Part shown: one piece after another, positions 38,648 through 48,863 of the stretch | How the letters are laid out: each line of letters opens with the position of its first letter | Position numbering within the stretch: position 1 is the first letter of the stretch | Source: Thiobacillus sp. | GTDB lineage: Bacteria; Pseudomonadota; Gammaproteobacteria; Burkholderiales; Thiobacillaceae | Reading direction: 5' to 3' | Assembly (NCBI GenBank): GCA_019459055.1 | Contig: JAIBEI010000051.1 | Location: forward strand, 31,985-95,984 | Length of the DNA: 64,000 nt | Position numbers and translations under genes: made by a program | Notes under the pieces: generated by a model | Told to the model about the DNA's origin: nothing | What the model saw: only the letters and a program-made list of their open reading frames with translations | Databases searched by the model: none

Positions 38648-38686
38648 AATGCGGTATCCGTGTAAGCGCTTTTAATGCGCCTGGCT

Positions 38687-41257
38687 TCATAAATGCGCTT
38701 TCAGCGCATACAGCATGTCCAGCGCGGCCTTCGGGGTGAGGGTGTCGGGGTCGAGCTCGCGCAGCTGGTCGAGCGCGGGGTGCGGCGGCGGTTCGTCGTT
38801 GGGCAGGTGGGCGGCGAACAGGTCACCCTGCGGGCCGGGCTGCAGCTGCGCGTCCTCGAGCTCGCGCAGGTGGCGCCGCGCGGCGAGAATCACCGGGCTG
38901 GGCACGCCGGCCAGGCGGGCGACCTGGATGCCATAGCTTTGCGAGGCAGGGCCTTCTTCCACCGCGTGCAGGAACACCAGGTCGGCGCCATGTTCCTTGG
39001 CGTCGAGATGCACGTTGACGAGCTGGCGGAATTCCTGCGCCAGCTGCGTCAACTCGAAATAGTGGGTGGCGAACAGGGTGAACGCGCGGGTGGCGCTGAC
39101 CAGATGCCGCGCCACCGCCCATGCCAGCGCAAGGCCGTCGAAGGTCGAGGTGCCGCGTCCGATTTCGTCCAGCAGCACCAGGCTGCTGGCGCTGGCGTTG
39201 TGCAGGATGTGCGCGGTTTCGGTCATCTCGACCATGAAGGTCGAGCGCCCGCCCGCCAGATCGTCGGACGCGCCGATGCGGGTGAAAATCTGGTCGACGT
39301 CGCCGATTTTCGCCGAACTGGCGGGCACCCACAGCCCGCAGCAGGCCAGCAGCGTGATCAGCGCCACCTGCCGCATATAGGTCGATTTGCCGCCCATGTT
39401 GGGGCCGGTGATCAGCAGCATCTGCCGGCTGCGGGTCAGCGTCACGTCGTTGGCGATGAAGTGCGCCACCTGCGCTTCGACCACCGGATGGCGGCCGCCG
39501 CGGATGACGATGCCGGGTTCGCTGGCGTATTCGGGCGCATTGAGCCGGAGCGTGCCCGTGCGCTCGGCCTGGCTGGCCAGCACGTCGACCTCGGCCAGCG
39601 CGGCGGCAATCGCCAGCAGGTCCGGCACATGCGGCGTCAGCGTCGCCAGCAGCGCCTCGAACAGCGCCTTCTCGCGCGCCAGCGCGCGGTCCTGCGCGGA
39701 CAAGGCCTTGTCTTCGAAAGCCTTGAGTTCCGGCGTGATGTAGCGCTCGGCGTTTTTCAGCGTCTGGCGGCGGCGGTAATCGTCGGGGACCTTGTCCGCT
39801 TGCGCACGGCTGACCTCGATGTAAAAGCCGTGCACCTTGTTGTATTCGACCTTGAGGGCGCCGATGCCCGAGCGCGCGCGCTCGCGCGTTTCCAGTTCCA
39901 GCAAAAACGCGCCGGCATCGCGCGTCAGCGCACGCAGTTCGTCGAGATCGGCGTCGTAGCCGTCGGCAATCACCCCGCCTTCGCGCAGCACGCTGGCAGG
40001 CTCGGGCTGGATCGCGCTTGCCAGCAGTTCGTGCAGGTCCGGACGCGCGGCGAGTGCGTTTTGCAGCGCCGACAGACGTGCGCGGTCGTCGGGCAAGGCG
40101 GCGGCGAGGTCGGGCAACAGCGCCAGGGTGTCGCGCAGGCCGGAGAGGTCGCGCGGACGCGCGTTCTTCAGCGCGATGCGGCCGCTGATGCGTTCCACAT
40201 CGGCGCAGCTTTTCAGCAGCCGGGTGATTGCCGCTGCCGCGTCGGAGGCCTCGGCCAGCACGCCGATGGCATCGCGCCGCTGAGTCAACACGAGCCGGTC
40301 GCGCAGCGGATGGTGCAGCCAGTGGCGGAGCAAACGCGTGCCCATGCCGGTGGCGGTGGTGTCGAGCACCGACAGCAGCGTCGGTGCCGCTTCGCCGCGC
40401 AGGGTTTCGGTGAGTTCCAGATTGCGCCGGGTGGCGGCGTCGAGCTGCACATAGTCGCTGTCGCATTCGGCGCGGATGGCCTGAATGTGCGGCAGCGCGG
40501 TGCGCTGGGTGGTCTGGATGTAGTCGAGCAGGGCGCCTGCGGCAGCAATCGCCAGGCGCAGGTCGGCGACGCCGAAACCGGCGAGATCGCGGCTGCCGAA
40601 TTGCTGCGCCAGCCGGGTCTGCGCCCCGCCCGGATCGAACTGCCACGGCGCCAGCCGGCGAACCGCGCAATTGGCGCCGTTGAAGGCAAAGTCATCGGGT
40701 GCGAGGATTTCCGCCGGCCGAACCCGCGCCAAGAGGGCGGGCAGGGCGGTGCAATGAATCTCGGCGACCTGAAAGCGTCCGGCTGCGAGGTTGAGCCAGG
40801 CCACGCCGACCATTTCGGTGCCCGCTGCAGGATGCACTGTTCCCGGCGCGACCGCCAGAATCAGCGTGTCGCGCGTTTCGTCGAGCAAGCCGGAATCGGT
40901 CAGCGTGCCGGGCGTGACGATGCGCGCGACCTGCCGGTCGACCGGGCCTTTGGAGGTGGCGGGATCGCCCACCTGCTCGGCGATCACCACCGATTCGCCC
41001 AGCTTCAACAGCCGCGCCAGGTACTGCTCGGCGCTGTGGTACGGCACGCCGGCCATCTTGATCGGGCTGCCTGCGGAGGCGCCGCGCGTGGTGAGCGTGA
41101 TGTTGAGCAGGCGCGCCGCCTTTTCGGCGTCGTCGAAGAACAGCTCGTAAAAGTCGCCCATGCGGTAGAACAGCAGCATGTCGGGATGCTGCGCCTTGAT
41201 GCCCAGGTACTGCTGCATCATCGGCGTATGGGCAGTGGGCTCCTTGGCGACGGTCAT
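38687..41257 (-). CDS. mutS: DNA mismatch repair protein MutS
   Basis: Recognises base mismatches and small loops and recruits MutL. The 856-residue protein has the mismatch-wedge motif GDFYELF (34-40), the connector, lever and clamp regions, and the C-terminal ATPase with Walker [14 protein letters not shown], Walker [17 protein letters not shown] and [11 protein letters not shown]. The length matches E. coli MutS (853). The opposite strand is also open across the whole gene, a high-GC artefact. Confidence 0.98.
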   Translation of the reverse strand: MTVAKEPTAHTPMMQQYLGIKAQHPDMLLFYRMGDFYELFFDDAEKAARLLNITLTTRGASAGSPIKMAGVPYHSAEQYLARLLKLGESVVIAEQVGDPATSKGPVDRQVARIVTPGTLTDSGLLDETRDTLILAVAPGTVHPAAGTEMVGVAWLNLAAGRFQVAEIHCTALPALLARVRPAEILAPDDFAFNGANCAVRRLAPWQFDPGGAQTRLAQQFGSRDLAGFGVADLRLAIAAAGALLDYIQTTQRTALPHIQAIRAECDSDYVQLDAATRRNLELTETLRGEAAPTLLSVLDTTATGMGTRLLRHWLHHPLRDRLVLTQRRDAIGVLAEASDAAAAITRLLKSCADVERISGRIALKNARPRDLSGLRDTLALLPDLAAALPDDRARLSALQNALAARPDLHELLASAIQPEPASVLREGGVIADGYDADLDELRALTRDAGAFLLELETRERARSGIGALKVEYNKVHGFYIEVSRAQADKVPDDYRRRQTLKNAERYITPELKAFEDKALSAQDRALAREKALFEALLATLTPHVPDLLAIAAALAEVDVLASQAERTGTLRLNAPEYASEPGIVIRGGRHPVVEAQVAHFIANDVTLTRSRQMLLITGPNMGGKSTYMRQVALITLLACCGLWVPASSAKIGDVDQIFTRIGASDDLAGGRSTFMVEMTETAHILHNASASSLVLLDEIGRGTSTFDGLALAWAVARHLVSATRAFTLFATHYFELTQLAQEFRQLVNVHLDAKEHGADLVFLHAVEEGPASQSYGIQVARLAGVPSPVILAARRHLRELEDAQLQPGPQGDLFAAHLPNDEPPPHPALDQLRELDPDTLTPKAALDMLYALKAHL

Positions 41258-41276
41258 GGATGGGCTGCCGGGTGAA

Positions 41277-42083
41277 TCAGACCTTCAGTTCGGGCGGCAG
41301 GTGGGGGGCGATGACCTGCAGCATCTGCGAGAAGATTTTCGGGGTGGCGGCGACGATGTTGCCGGACTCCAGAAAGCCTTCGTCGCCCAGGAAGTTGCCG
41401 ACCAGGGCGCCGGATTCCTGCGCAATCAGGCTGCCGGCGGCGAGGTCCCAGGGTTGCAGGTGCATTTCCCAGAAACCGTCATAGCGACCGCATGCCACAT
41501 AGCACAGGTCGAGCGCGGCCGAACCGGGACGGCGCAGGCCGGAGGTGGCGAGCATCATGTCGCGGAACATGTTGAGGTAGGCATCGGCGAAACTGAAGTC
41601 GCGGAAGGGGAAGCCGGTGCCGATCAGGCATTCGGAGAGCTTGGTGCGTTTGCTGGCGCGGATGCGGCGGTCGTTGAGCATGGCGCCGCGGCCGCGACTG
41701 GCGGTGAAGAGCTCGTTGCGCGCCGGGTCGTACACCACGGCCTGGGTGATCTGGCCCTTGTGCTTCAATGCGATCGAGATCGAATACTGCTGCAGGCCAT
41801 GCAGGAAATTGGTGGTGCCGTCGAGCGGATCGATGATCCACTGGTAGTCCTCGCCGTTCCTGGCGTCGGCCGAGCCAGACTCCTCTGCTAAAATCCCATG
41901 ATTTGGGTAGGCGCCGAGCAGGATTTCGATGATGGTGCGTTCGGCGTTTTGGTCAACTTCGCTGACGTAATCGCGGTCCTGTTTGCTCCGCACGGTGAGC
42001 TGGTCGAGGTCAAGCGAGGCGCGATTGATAATCCGCCCCGCTTCGCGAGCGGCTTTCACCGCTGTGTTGAGCATGGGATGCAT
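41277..42083 (-). CDS. suhB: Inositol-1-monophosphatase / Nus factor SuhB
   Basis: Mg2+-dependent phosphatase family member; in E. coli SuhB also acts in rRNA antitermination complexes. The 268-residue protein starts [16 protein letters not shown], as E. coli SuhB does. It contains [18 protein letters not shown] and [15 protein letters not shown], the metal and substrate motifs. The ATG at 42083 was chosen on this similarity over an ATG at 42152, which lies in an inverted repeat. Divergent from trmJ. Confidence 0.95.
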   Translation of the reverse strand: MHPMLNTAVKAAREAGRIINRASLDLDQLTVRSKQDRDYVSEVDQNAERTIIEILLGAYPNHGILAEESGSADARNGEDYQWIIDPLDGTTNFLHGLQQYSISIALKHKGQITQAVVYDPARNELFTASRGRGAMLNDRRIRASKRTKLSECLIGTGFPFRDFSFADAYLNMFRDMMLATSGLRRPGSAALDLCYVACGRYDGFWEMHLQPWDLAAGSLIAQESGALVGNFLGDEGFLESGNIVAATPKIFSQMLQVIAPHLPPELKV

Positions 42084-42135
42084 GATGTCTGGCAATAGAT
42101 TCAAAGAACGAGCGCAGCATTTTACTTGATGTATT

Positions 42136-42300
42136 GAGTCCGTATGTTTCATAAATTCACTTGCCCTCGCTGGTCTTTTGTTTCGTATGGAAACTTTGCT
42201 CAGTCAGGCGTATGAATAACTACGCCACTCCTTTACAAAATTCCCCTACAAAACAAAATCCTGCGCGATCATCACGCGAATTTATGAAACACACGGACTC
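42136..42300. repeat. 25-bp inverted repeat mirroring the trmJ start region
   Basis: The arm at 42276-42300 begins GCGAATTTATGAAACACACG and includes the trmJ start codon and its first six codons. The opposite strand at 42136-42160 carries the same sequence with 23 of 25 bases identical, giving a mirror-image ATG at 42152. The arms are 115 bases apart in the suhB-trmJ divergent spacer. It may be an inverted duplication or a regulatory hairpin. Confidence 0.75.
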
Positions 42301-43060
42301 GCCAGACCCGAAACTTCTCGCCAATATTCGTATTGTGCTGACGCGCACCAGCCACCCCGGCAATATCGGCGCGGCGGCACGGGCGATGAAGACGATGGGG
42401 CTGTCGCAGCTTTATCTGGTCAACCCCGCTGTATTTCCCAACAGCCAGGCCGATGCGATGGCCGCGAGCGCGGGCGACTTGCTGGCGCAGGCACACGTCT
42501 GTGCCACGCTGGACGAGGCGCTGGCCGGCACCACGCTGGCACTGGGCGTGTCGGCGCGGCGGCGCGACATCGTGGCCGACGTGCTGACGCCGCCCGAAGC
42601 GGCCACCCGTCTGCTGACTGAAGCGCAGGCCGGCCCGGTGGCGCTGGTGTTCGGCAACGAGACCAGCGGCATGTCGAACGAGGAGCTGGGCTTGTGTCAG
42701 GGGCTGGTGACGATTGCCGCCAACCCGGACTACACCTCGCTTAATCTGGCGGCGGCCGTGCAGGTGCTGAGCTACGAGATCCGCCAGGCCTGGCTGGGCC
42801 ATGCGAGCTGGCCGCAGCCTGAGATGGACGCGGCGACGGGGGACGAACTGGAGCGGTTCTACGGCCACCTGGAAACCACGCTGGCCGAGCTGGAATTCCT
42901 CAATCCCGGCTCGCCCAGCAAGCTGATGCTGAAACTGCGGCGGCTGTTTGCGCGCACCCGGCTGGCGAAGGAGGAGGTGAATATCCTGCGCGGAATTCTG
43001 ACCGCGGCGCAGGGCGCGCAGCGGGCTGCGGTCAAGGCACGGAACCACGATGGCGAATAG
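42284..43060 (+). CDS. trmJ: tRNA (cytidine/uridine-2'-O-)-methyltransferase TrmJ
   Basis: SpoU-family enzyme that 2'-O-methylates position 32 of certain tRNAs using SAM. The 258-residue protein has IRIVLTRTSHPGNIGAAARA, the knot motifs GPVALVFGNETSGMSNEEL and YTSLNLAAAVQVLSYE, and a C-terminal extension typical of TrmJ. Start ATG 42284 gives a near-family N-terminus but has no Shine-Dalgarno site and lies in an inverted repeat; ATG 42212 behind CAGGCG would add 24 residues. Its stop codon is embedded in the first IscR-type box. It is in the isc gene neighbourhood, as in other proteobacteria. Confidence 0.93.
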   Translation: MKHTDSPDPKLLANIRIVLTRTSHPGNIGAAARAMKTMGLSQLYLVNPAVFPNSQADAMAASAGDLLAQAHVCATLDEALAGTTLALGVSARRRDIVADVLTPPEAATRLLTEAQAGPVALVFGNETSGMSNEELGLCQGLVTIAANPDYTSLNLAAAVQVLSYEIRQAWLGHASWPQPEMDAATGDELERFYGHLETTLAELEFLNPGSPSKLMLKLRRLFARTRLAKEEVNILRGILTAAQGAQRAAVKARNHDGE

Positions 43061-43081
43061 TTGACTAAATAACTCGGAAAT
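43057..43081 (+). promoter_or_regulatory. Candidate IscR type 1 site upstream of cysE
   Basis: The left half, ATAGTTGACTAAAT, fits the IscR type 1 consensus (ATASYYGACTRWWW) in full, and the right half (AACTCGGAAAT) matches about seven of eleven positions. The same 14-mer recurs twice before iscR. It overlaps the trmJ stop and lies 16 bases before the cysE start. It also contains TTGACT as a possible -35 element. Confidence 0.65.
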
Positions 43082-43096
43082 AGCATCCTCAAACGC

Positions 43097-43855
43097 ATGA
43101 ACCTCTTCAGCCAACTCAAGGAAGACATCGCCGTCGTGTTCGACCGCGACCCGGCGGCGCGCACGACGTTTGAGGTCATCACTACCTATCCCGGCTTTCA
43201 TGCAATGGTCATCCACCGGCTGGCGAACAAGCTGTGGCGCATGGAATGGAAGTGGCTGGCGCGCTTTACCTCGCACATCGGGCGCTGGCTCACCGGCATC
43301 GAAATCCACCCCGGCGCCACCATCGGCCGCCGCGTCTTCATCGACCATGGCATGGGTGTGGTGGTGGGCGAAACCGCTGAGATCGGCGACGACTGCACCC
43401 TCTATCATGGCGTGACACTAGGCGGCACCTCGTGGAACAAGGGCAAACGCCATCCCACCCTGATGCCCGGCGTGGTGGTGGGGGCGGGCGCCAAGATTCT
43501 CGGCCCGATCACCATCGGCGCCAATGCCCGCGTCGGCTCCAACGCCGTCGTAGTGAAGGATGTGCCGGACAATGCCACGGCGGTGGGCATTCCGGCGCGC
43601 ATCCTCGATAGCGCGGCCGAAATTCAGCGCAACCAGCAGGCGGAAAAGCTCGGCTTCTCGGCCTATGCCATTTCGGCCGACATGAACGACCCGGTGGTGA
43701 AGGCGATTCATGGCCTGATCGACCATTCCGCCCACACCGACCACCGGCTGGAACTGATTCTGGCGCAGTTGCAAAAACTGGGCGTGGAAATGCCAGTGGG
43801 ACAGGATCAACCAGACGATTTCGATCCGAACTATTTGAACAAAATAGTTGACTAA
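43097..43855 (+). CDS. cysE: Serine O-acetyltransferase
   Basis: Makes O-acetylserine, the acceptor for sulfide in cysteine synthesis. The 252-residue protein has the N-terminal helical region then a left-handed beta helix of hexapeptide repeats ([24 protein letters not shown] onward). The catalytic [17 protein letters not shown] and the end VGIPARIL follow. It resembles the shorter NifP/CysE form found beside isc genes. A candidate IscR box precedes it and two more follow. No clear Shine-Dalgarno site is visible before 43097. Confidence 0.95.
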   Translation: MNLFSQLKEDIAVVFDRDPAARTTFEVITTYPGFHAMVIHRLANKLWRMEWKWLARFTSHIGRWLTGIEIHPGATIGRRVFIDHGMGVVVGETAEIGDDCTLYHGVTLGGTSWNKGKRHPTLMPGVVVGAGAKILGPITIGANARVGSNAVVVKDVPDNATAVGIPARILDSAAEIQRNQQAEKLGFSAYAISADMNDPVVKAIHGLIDHSAHTDHRLELILAQLQKLGVEMPVGQDQPDDFDPNYLNKIVD

Positions 43856-43868
43856 ATTGTTAAGGTAA
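43844..43868 (+). promoter_or_regulatory. Candidate IscR type 1 site, distal of two before iscR
   Basis: ATAGTTGACTAAAT followed by TGTTAAGGTAA. The left half fits the consensus exactly and the right half in about seven of eleven positions. The site contains the cysE stop codon (TAA at 43853-43855) and begins 29 bases upstream of the next copy. Confidence 0.65.
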
Positions 43869-43872
43869 GGAA

Positions 43873-43905
43873 TAGTTGACTAAATCGCTCGGGAATTTTA
43901 TAGTT
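43873..43905 (+). promoter_or_regulatory. iscR promoter embedded in an IscR type 1 site
   Basis: The box at 43873-43897 is ATAGTTGACTAAAT plus CGCTCGGGAAT, close to the type 1 consensus. Within it TTGACT (43877-43882) forms a -35 element, separated by 17 bases from TATAGT (43900-43905). This is the arrangement by which E. coli IscR represses its own operon. The iscR start is 26 bases downstream. Confidence 0.75.
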
Positions 43906-43930
43906 CGGGCGAAATTCAGGAGAACACGTC

Positions 43931-44395
43931 ATGAGATTGACCACCAAAGGCCGCTTCGCCGTCACTGCCATGCTTGATCTGGCGCTGCGCGGCGGCAAGA
44001 ATCCGGTGACGCTGGCCGGCATCAGCGAGCGCCAGGATATATCCCTGTCGTATCTGGAGCAGCTGTTCAGCCGTTTGCGCCGCCACGAACTGGTCGAAAG
44101 CGTACGCGGCCCCGGCGGCGGTTATTATCTCGCCCGGCCGCTTGGCGACGTCAGCGTGGCCGATATTATACGTGCAGTGGACGAACCCATCGATTCGACC
44201 CAGTGCGGCGGCAAGGAAAACTGCCAGGACGAGCACCGCTGCATGACCCACGACCTGTGGGTTGGCCTGAATGCGCACATCTATGATTATCTCGATAATG
44301 TGACACTGGCGACCCTGGTGGCCAAGCAGGAAGGATGCAAGGAAAAGGTGCTGCAGGATCGCCGCTCCTTGAAGGTGACGCCGCTGGCGGCCTGA
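43931..44395 (+). CDS. iscR: Fe-S cluster assembly transcriptional regulator IscR
   Basis: Rrf2-family regulator that carries a [2Fe-2S] cluster and represses the isc operon when clusters are plentiful. The 154-residue protein has a winged helix-turn-helix N-terminus and the cluster ligands Cys92, Cys98, Cys104 and His107 ([16 protein letters not shown]), exactly the E. coli spacing. AGGAGA lies just upstream. First gene of the isc operon, behind two IscR-type boxes. Confidence 0.97.
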   Translation: MRLTTKGRFAVTAMLDLALRGGKNPVTLAGISERQDISLSYLEQLFSRLRRHELVESVRGPGGGYYLARPLGDVSVADIIRAVDEPIDSTQCGGKENCQDEHRCMTHDLWVGLNAHIYDYLDNVTLATLVAKQEGCKEKVLQDRRSLKVTPLAA

Positions 44396-44445
44396 TCCCG
44401 GACCGGGCAATCCAAGATTCAGCCATTACGCTTAAGGGCAACACG

Positions 44446-45654
44446 ATGAAAACACTGTATTTCGATTATTCCGCCACCACTCCGGTCGATCCCCGCGTGG
44501 CGGCCAGGATGATTCCTTATCTGACCGAGCATTTCGGCAATCCGGCCTCGCGCTCTCACCCATTTGGCTGGGAAGCCGAAGCAGCGGTGGAAGAGGCGCG
44601 CGCCCAAGTGGCCGCGCTGGTCGGCGCCGACCCGAAGGAAATCGTGTTCACCTCCGGCGCCACCGAATCGAACAACCTCGCCATCAAGGGCGCGGGCCAT
44701 TTCTACTCGGCCACCAAGGGCAAGCACATCATCACCGTGCGCACCGAACACAAGGCGGTGCTCGACACCGTGCGCGAGATGGAGCGCCAGGGCTTCGAGG
44801 CGACTTACCTGAACGTGCAGGAAAACGGCCTGCTCGATCCGGACGTGCTGCGCGCGGCGATCCGTCCCGACACCGTGCTGGTTTCGGTGATGGCGGTCAA
44901 CAACGAAATCGGCGTGATTCAGGACCTCGACGCCATCGGCAAGATCTGTCGCGAAAAGGGCGTGATTTTCCACGTCGACGCGGCGCAGGCGACCGGCAAG
45001 ATGCCGATCGACCTGAAGACCTTGCCGGTCGACCTGATGTCGTTCTCGGCGCACAAGACCTACGGCCCCAAGGGGATCGGCGCGCTGTACGTTCGGCGCA
45101 AGCCGCGCATTCGCCTGGAAGCGCAGATGCACGGCGGCGGTCACGAGCGCGGCATGCGTTCGGGCACGCTGGCCACCCACCAGATCGTCGGCATGGGCGA
45201 AGCCTTCCGCATCGCGAAGGAAGAGATGGCGACCGAGAACGAGCGCGTCCGCATGCTGCGCGACCGCCTCTACACCGGCCTCAAGGACATCGAGGAAGTG
45301 CACCTGAACGGCGACATCGACCAGCGCGTGCCGCACAACCTCAACGTCAGCTTCAACTTCGTCGAAGGCGAATCGCTGATCATGGCGATCAAGGACCTGG
45401 CGGTGTCGTCCGGCTCGGCCTGCACCTCGGCCAGCCTGGAACCGTCCTACGTGCTGCGCGCACTGGGCCGCAGCGACGAACTGGCGCACAGTTCGATCCG
45501 CTTCTCCATCGGCCGCTTCACCACCGAGGAAGAAGTCGATTACGCAATTAAATTGCTGCACGAAAAGATCGGCAAGCTGCGCGAGCTTTCCCCGCTGTGG
45601 GAAATGTTCAAGGAAGGCGTCGATCTGAATTCCGTGCAATGGGCTGCACACTGA
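44446..45654 (+). CDS. iscS: Cysteine desulfurase IscS
   Basis: PLP enzyme that takes sulfur from cysteine and passes it to IscU, and also to tRNA thiolation. The 402-residue protein has the PLP lysine in [12 protein letters not shown] (Lys204) and the persulfide cysteine in [14 protein letters not shown] (Cys326), and ends [20 protein letters not shown] as E. coli IscS does. The ATG at 44446 follows AAGGG and gives the canonical start [15 protein letters not shown]. Confidence 0.98.
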   Translation: MKTLYFDYSATTPVDPRVAARMIPYLTEHFGNPASRSHPFGWEAEAAVEEARAQVAALVGADPKEIVFTSGATESNNLAIKGAGHFYSATKGKHIITVRTEHKAVLDTVREMERQGFEATYLNVQENGLLDPDVLRAAIRPDTVLVSVMAVNNEIGVIQDLDAIGKICREKGVIFHVDAAQATGKMPIDLKTLPVDLMSFSAHKTYGPKGIGALYVRRKPRIRLEAQMHGGGHERGMRSGTLATHQIVGMGEAFRIAKEEMATENERVRMLRDRLYTGLKDIEEVHLNGDIDQRVPHNLNVSFNFVEGESLIMAIKDLAVSSGSACTSASLEPSYVLRALGRSDELAHSSIRFSIGRFTTEEEVDYAIKLLHEKIGKLRELSPLWEMFKEGVDLNSVQWAAH

Positions 45655-45677
45655 TTTTGAAGTGAAGGAGAACACAC

Positions 45678-46064
45678 ATGGCATACAGCGATAAAGTACT
45701 CGACCATTACGAAAACCCCCGCAACGTCGGTTCCTTCACCAAGGAAGACGACGCTGTCGGCACCGGCATGGTCGGCGCGCCCGCCTGCGGCGACGTGATG
45801 AAGCTGCAGATCAAGGTCGGCAAGGATGGCCTGATCGAAGACGCCAAGTTCAAGACCTACGGCTGCGGCTCGGCGATTGCATCCAGCTCGCTGGTGACCG
45901 AATGGGTCAAGGGCAAGACCCTCGACCAGGCGATGGAAATCAAGAACACCGCGATTGCCGAGGAACTCGCGCTGCCGCCGGTGAAGATCCATTGCTCGAT
46001 CCTGGCCGAAGACGCCATCAAGGCCGCGGTCGCCGATTACAAACAGAAAAAGGGTCTGGAGTAA
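45678..46064 (+). CDS. iscU: Fe-S cluster scaffold IscU
   Basis: Scaffold on which [2Fe-2S] clusters are built. The 128-residue protein has the three ligand cysteines Cys37, Cys63 and Cys106 and the HscA recognition motif LPPVK (99-103). AAGGAGAA precedes the ATG. Spacing to iscA is three bases. Confidence 0.98.
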   Translation: MAYSDKVLDHYENPRNVGSFTKEDDAVGTGMVGAPACGDVMKLQIKVGKDGLIEDAKFKTYGCGSAIASSSLVTEWVKGKTLDQAMEIKNTAIAEELALPPVKIHCSILAEDAIKAAVADYKQKKGLE

Positions 46065-46067
46065 GTC

Positions 46068-46391
46068 ATGGCTGTGACCTTGTCCGAGCGCGCAGCGCAA
46101 CACGTGACCAACTACCTGGCCAAACGCGGCAAGGGCGTCGGCATCCGTCTCGGCGTGCGCACCACCGGCTGCTCCGGCATGGCCTACAAGCTGGAGTTCG
46201 CCGATGAGGCGCCCGAAGGCGACGAGGTGTTCACCAGCCACGGCGTCACTGTGTTCGTCGACCCCAAAAGCCTGGCTTACATCGACGGCACCGAGCTGGA
46301 TTACGCCCGCGAAGGCCTGAACGAAGGCTTCAAGTTCAACAACCCGAACGTGAAGAACGAGTGCGGCTGCGGCGAGTCGTTCAACATTTGA
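46068..46391 (+). CDS. iscA: Fe-S cluster A-type carrier IscA
   Basis: A-type protein that transfers clusters or iron to target enzymes. The 107-residue protein has the invariant Cys35, Cys99 and Cys101 (TTGCSG and ECGCGESF). Its stop is followed two bases later by repeat element C. Confidence 0.97.
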   Translation: MAVTLSERAAQHVTNYLAKRGKGVGIRLGVRTTGCSGMAYKLEFADEAPEGDEVFTSHGVTVFVDPKSLAYIDGTELDYAREGLNEGFKFNNPNVKNECGCGESFNI

Positions 46392-46393
46392 TT

Positions 46394-46467
46394 GCGGTGA
46401 GGGGTGAGGCGATAGGGGGAGGCGTTCAACAGCGCTCGCCTTACGCCTTACCCCTCACGCCTTACCC
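46394..46467. repeat. Inverted-repeat spacer element C (iscA-hscB)
   Basis: The left arm (46394-46424, GCGGTGAGGGGTGAGGCG and AGGGGGAGGCG) is mirrored by the right arm (46437-46467). On the opposite strand the right arm reads GGGTAAGGCGTGAGGGGTAA then GGCGTAAGGCG. The loop is short. hscB starts three bases after the right arm and lacks a Shine-Dalgarno site. Same design as elements A and B in the nuo operon. Confidence 0.6.
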
Positions 46468-46470
46468 TTA

Positions 46471-46998
46471 ATGGACTTTTCCCAAACCCATTTCGAGCTC
46501 TTCGGCCTGCCGCAATCGTTTGCGCTGGATCGGGACAAGCTTGACGCGGCCTACCGCGAGCTGCAGAACACGGTGCATCCGGATCGTTTCGCTGCACAGC
46601 CGGAGGCCGAGCAGCGGGTGGCGATGCAGTGGGCGACGCAGGTGAACGAGGCGTATCAGACGCTCAGGCATGCGGTGAACCGCGGCGTGTATCTGCTGAA
46701 ACTGCAGGGCATCGACGCATTCGACGCCAGCAATACCCGGATGGCGCCGGCCTTCCTGATGCAGCAGATGGAATGGCGCGAGGCGATCGAGGATGCGCGT
46801 GCGGGCAAGCACATGGCGGTGCTGGATTCGTTGACGGACGACCTGCGCGCTGCGCATCGTCGCATTGAGGCGCAACTGGCCGAGCTGATTGACACGGCGC
46901 ACGACTATGAAGCGGCAAGCGAAGCCGTGCGCCAGCTGCGATTCATGGACAAACTCATCGCCGAAATCGGCGACGTCTACGAAGAACTGGAAAGTTAA
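46471..46998 (+). CDS. hscB: Fe-S assembly co-chaperone HscB
   Basis: J-protein that brings IscU to HscA and stimulates its ATPase. The 175-residue protein has an N-terminal J domain with the HPD motif (36-38) and a C-terminal three-helix domain for IscU binding. The ATG at 46471 gives a family-like start ([17 protein letters not shown]). The expected ribosome-binding site is replaced by the arm of a repeat. Confidence 0.95.
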   Translation: MDFSQTHFELFGLPQSFALDRDKLDAAYRELQNTVHPDRFAAQPEAEQRVAMQWATQVNEAYQTLRHAVNRGVYLLKLQGIDAFDASNTRMAPAFLMQQMEWREAIEDARAGKHMAVLDSLTDDLRAAHRRIEAQLAELIDTAHDYEAASEAVRQLRFMDKLIAEIGDVYEELES

Positions 46999-46999
46999 G

Positions 47000-48862
47000 A
47001 TGGCTTTGCTGCAAATTGCCGAACCCGGCATGACCACCGCTCCACACCAGCACCGGCTGGCAGTCGGCATCGATCTGGGCACCACCAATTCGCTGGTGGC
47101 CACGGTGCGCTCGGCCCTTGCAGTGGTGTTGGACGACGAAGCGGGGCACTCGCTGCTGCCTTCGGTGGTGCGTTATCACGCCAACGGTGATGTCGACGTG
47201 GGCTACGCTGCCCAATCCGCGCAAAACAGCGATCCCCACAACACCATCGTGTCGGTCAAGCGTTTCATGGGGCGCGGCATTGCCGACATCGATGACATCG
47301 CCAGCCTGCCGTACCGCTTCGTCAATGCGCCCGGCATGGTGCAGCTGAAAACCGCCGCCGGCGTGAAAAGCCCGGTCGAGGTGTCGGCCGAAATCCTCAA
47401 GGTGCTGCGCCGGCGCGCCGAGGCTGCGCTCGGCGGCGAGCTTGTCGGCGCGGTGATCACGGTGCCGGCGTATTTCGACGATGCCCAGCGTCAGGCCACC
47501 AAGGACGCCGCACAACTCGCAGGCCTGAACGTGCTGCGCCTGCTGAACGAGCCGACTGCGGCGGCGATCGCCTATGGCCTCGACAACGCGTCGGAAGGCG
47601 TCTACGCGGTCTATGACCTCGGCGGCGGCACCTTCGATATTTCCATTCTCAAGCTGTCCAAAGGCGTTTTCGAAGTACTCGCCACACACGGCGACTCGGC
47701 GCTGGGCGGCGACGATTTCGACCAGCGCATCTTCTGCTGGATGGTCGAGCAGGGCCGTTTTGCGCCGCTGTCGGCGGGTGACATGCGGCTGTTGCTGACC
47801 AAGGCGCGCGACGCCAAGGAAGCGCTGACCGAACACACCGAGGTGCGCGTCACCGCGGTGCTGTCGACCGGCGAAATGATGGACGCAACGTTGACGCAAG
47901 CCGGATTCAATGCCATGACCGCCGGGCTGGTCAACAAGACGCTGGCGCCCACGCGCAAGGCGCTGCGCGATTCCGGGCTTGCCGTGGATGAGGTCAAGGG
48001 CGTGGTGATGGTCGGCGGCTCCACCCGCATGCCGTGCATCCGCCAGGCCGTGGCCGATTTCTTCAAGCAGACGCCGCTGACCAACCTGGACCCTGACAAG
48101 GTGGTCGCGCTCGGTGCGGCCATGCAGGCCGACGTGCTGGCGGGCAACCGCGCCGGCGACGACTGGCTGCTGCTCGACGTCATTCCGCTGTCGCTGGGCC
48201 TGGAAACCATGGGCGGGCTGACCGAGAAGGTCATCCCGCGCAACACCACCATTCCCACCGCGCGCGCGCAGGAGTTCACCACCTTCAAGGACGGCCAGAC
48301 CGCGATGAGCGTGCATGTGCTGCAGGGCGAGCGCGAACTGGCGTCGGACTGTCGTTCGCTGGCGCGCTTCGAACTGCGCGGCATCCCGCCGATGGTGGCC
48401 GGCGCGGCGCGCATCCGCGTCACCTTCCAGGTCGACGCCGATGGTCTCCTGTCGGTAGCGGCGCGTGAGCAGAGCAGTGGCGTGGAAGCGAGCGTGCAGG
48501 TCAAGCCGTCGTATGGCCTCGGCGACGAGGACATCACCCGCATGTTGAAGGACGCTTTCACCCACGCCAAAGACGACATGTTTGCGCGTGCGCTGAACGA
48601 GCAGATCGTCGACGCGCAGGGCCTGATTGCAGCCACACGCGCGGCGCTGGCGGCAGACGCCGCGCTGCTCGATGAAACCGAAACCGCTGCGATCGAAGCC
48701 GGCATCGCCGCCCTTGAAAAGCGGATGGGCGGCATCGATCATCTGGCCATCAAGCGCGGCATCGAGGCGCTGAATGCCGCCACCACAGAATTCGCCCAGC
48801 GCCGCATGGACCAGAACGTGCGCCGCGCAATGGCCGGGCAGAAACTGGAAACCTTCGGCTGA
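47000..48862 (+). CDS. hscA: Fe-S assembly chaperone HscA
   Basis: Specialised Hsp70 that acts with HscB to release clusters from IscU. The 620-residue protein has the Hsp70 ATPase signatures [29 protein letters not shown] and [17 protein letters not shown], then the substrate-binding beta domain and a helical lid. The ATG at 47000 was chosen; open sequence upstream is an out-of-frame read through hscB, which ends one base earlier. Confidence 0.97.
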   Translation: MALLQIAEPGMTTAPHQHRLAVGIDLGTTNSLVATVRSALAVVLDDEAGHSLLPSVVRYHANGDVDVGYAAQSAQNSDPHNTIVSVKRFMGRGIADIDDIASLPYRFVNAPGMVQLKTAAGVKSPVEVSAEILKVLRRRAEAALGGELVGAVITVPAYFDDAQRQATKDAAQLAGLNVLRLLNEPTAAAIAYGLDNASEGVYAVYDLGGGTFDISILKLSKGVFEVLATHGDSALGGDDFDQRIFCWMVEQGRFAPLSAGDMRLLLTKARDAKEALTEHTEVRVTAVLSTGEMMDATLTQAGFNAMTAGLVNKTLAPTRKALRDSGLAVDEVKGVVMVGGSTRMPCIRQAVADFFKQTPLTNLDPDKVVALGAAMQADVLAGNRAGDDWLLLDVIPLSLGLETMGGLTEKVIPRNTTIPTARAQEFTTFKDGQTAMSVHVLQGERELASDCRSLARFELRGIPPMVAGAARIRVTFQVDADGLLSVAAREQSSGVEASVQVKPSYGLGDEDITRMLKDAFTHAKDDMFARALNEQIVDAQGLIAATRAALAADAALLDETETAAIEAGIAALEKRMGGIDHLAIKRGIEALNAATTEFAQRRMDQNVRRAMAGQKLETFG

Positions 48863-48863
48863 G

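Noticed and set aside
38693..41275. An 860-codon open frame on the + strand covering all of mutS
   Set aside because: Antisense shadow of a high-GC gene; low-complexity composition rich in Arg, Gln, Gly and Val, no domain, and mutS on the other strand is unmistakable.
42084..42152. Extended suhB start at the ATG at 42152
   Set aside because: It lies in the inverted copy of the trmJ start; ATG 42083 reproduces the known SuhB N-terminus MHPMLN.
46394..46467. Repeat units in the iscA-hscB gap as a CRISPR or tandem array
   Set aside because: The copies are inverted and degenerate, with no regular spacers or cas genes.
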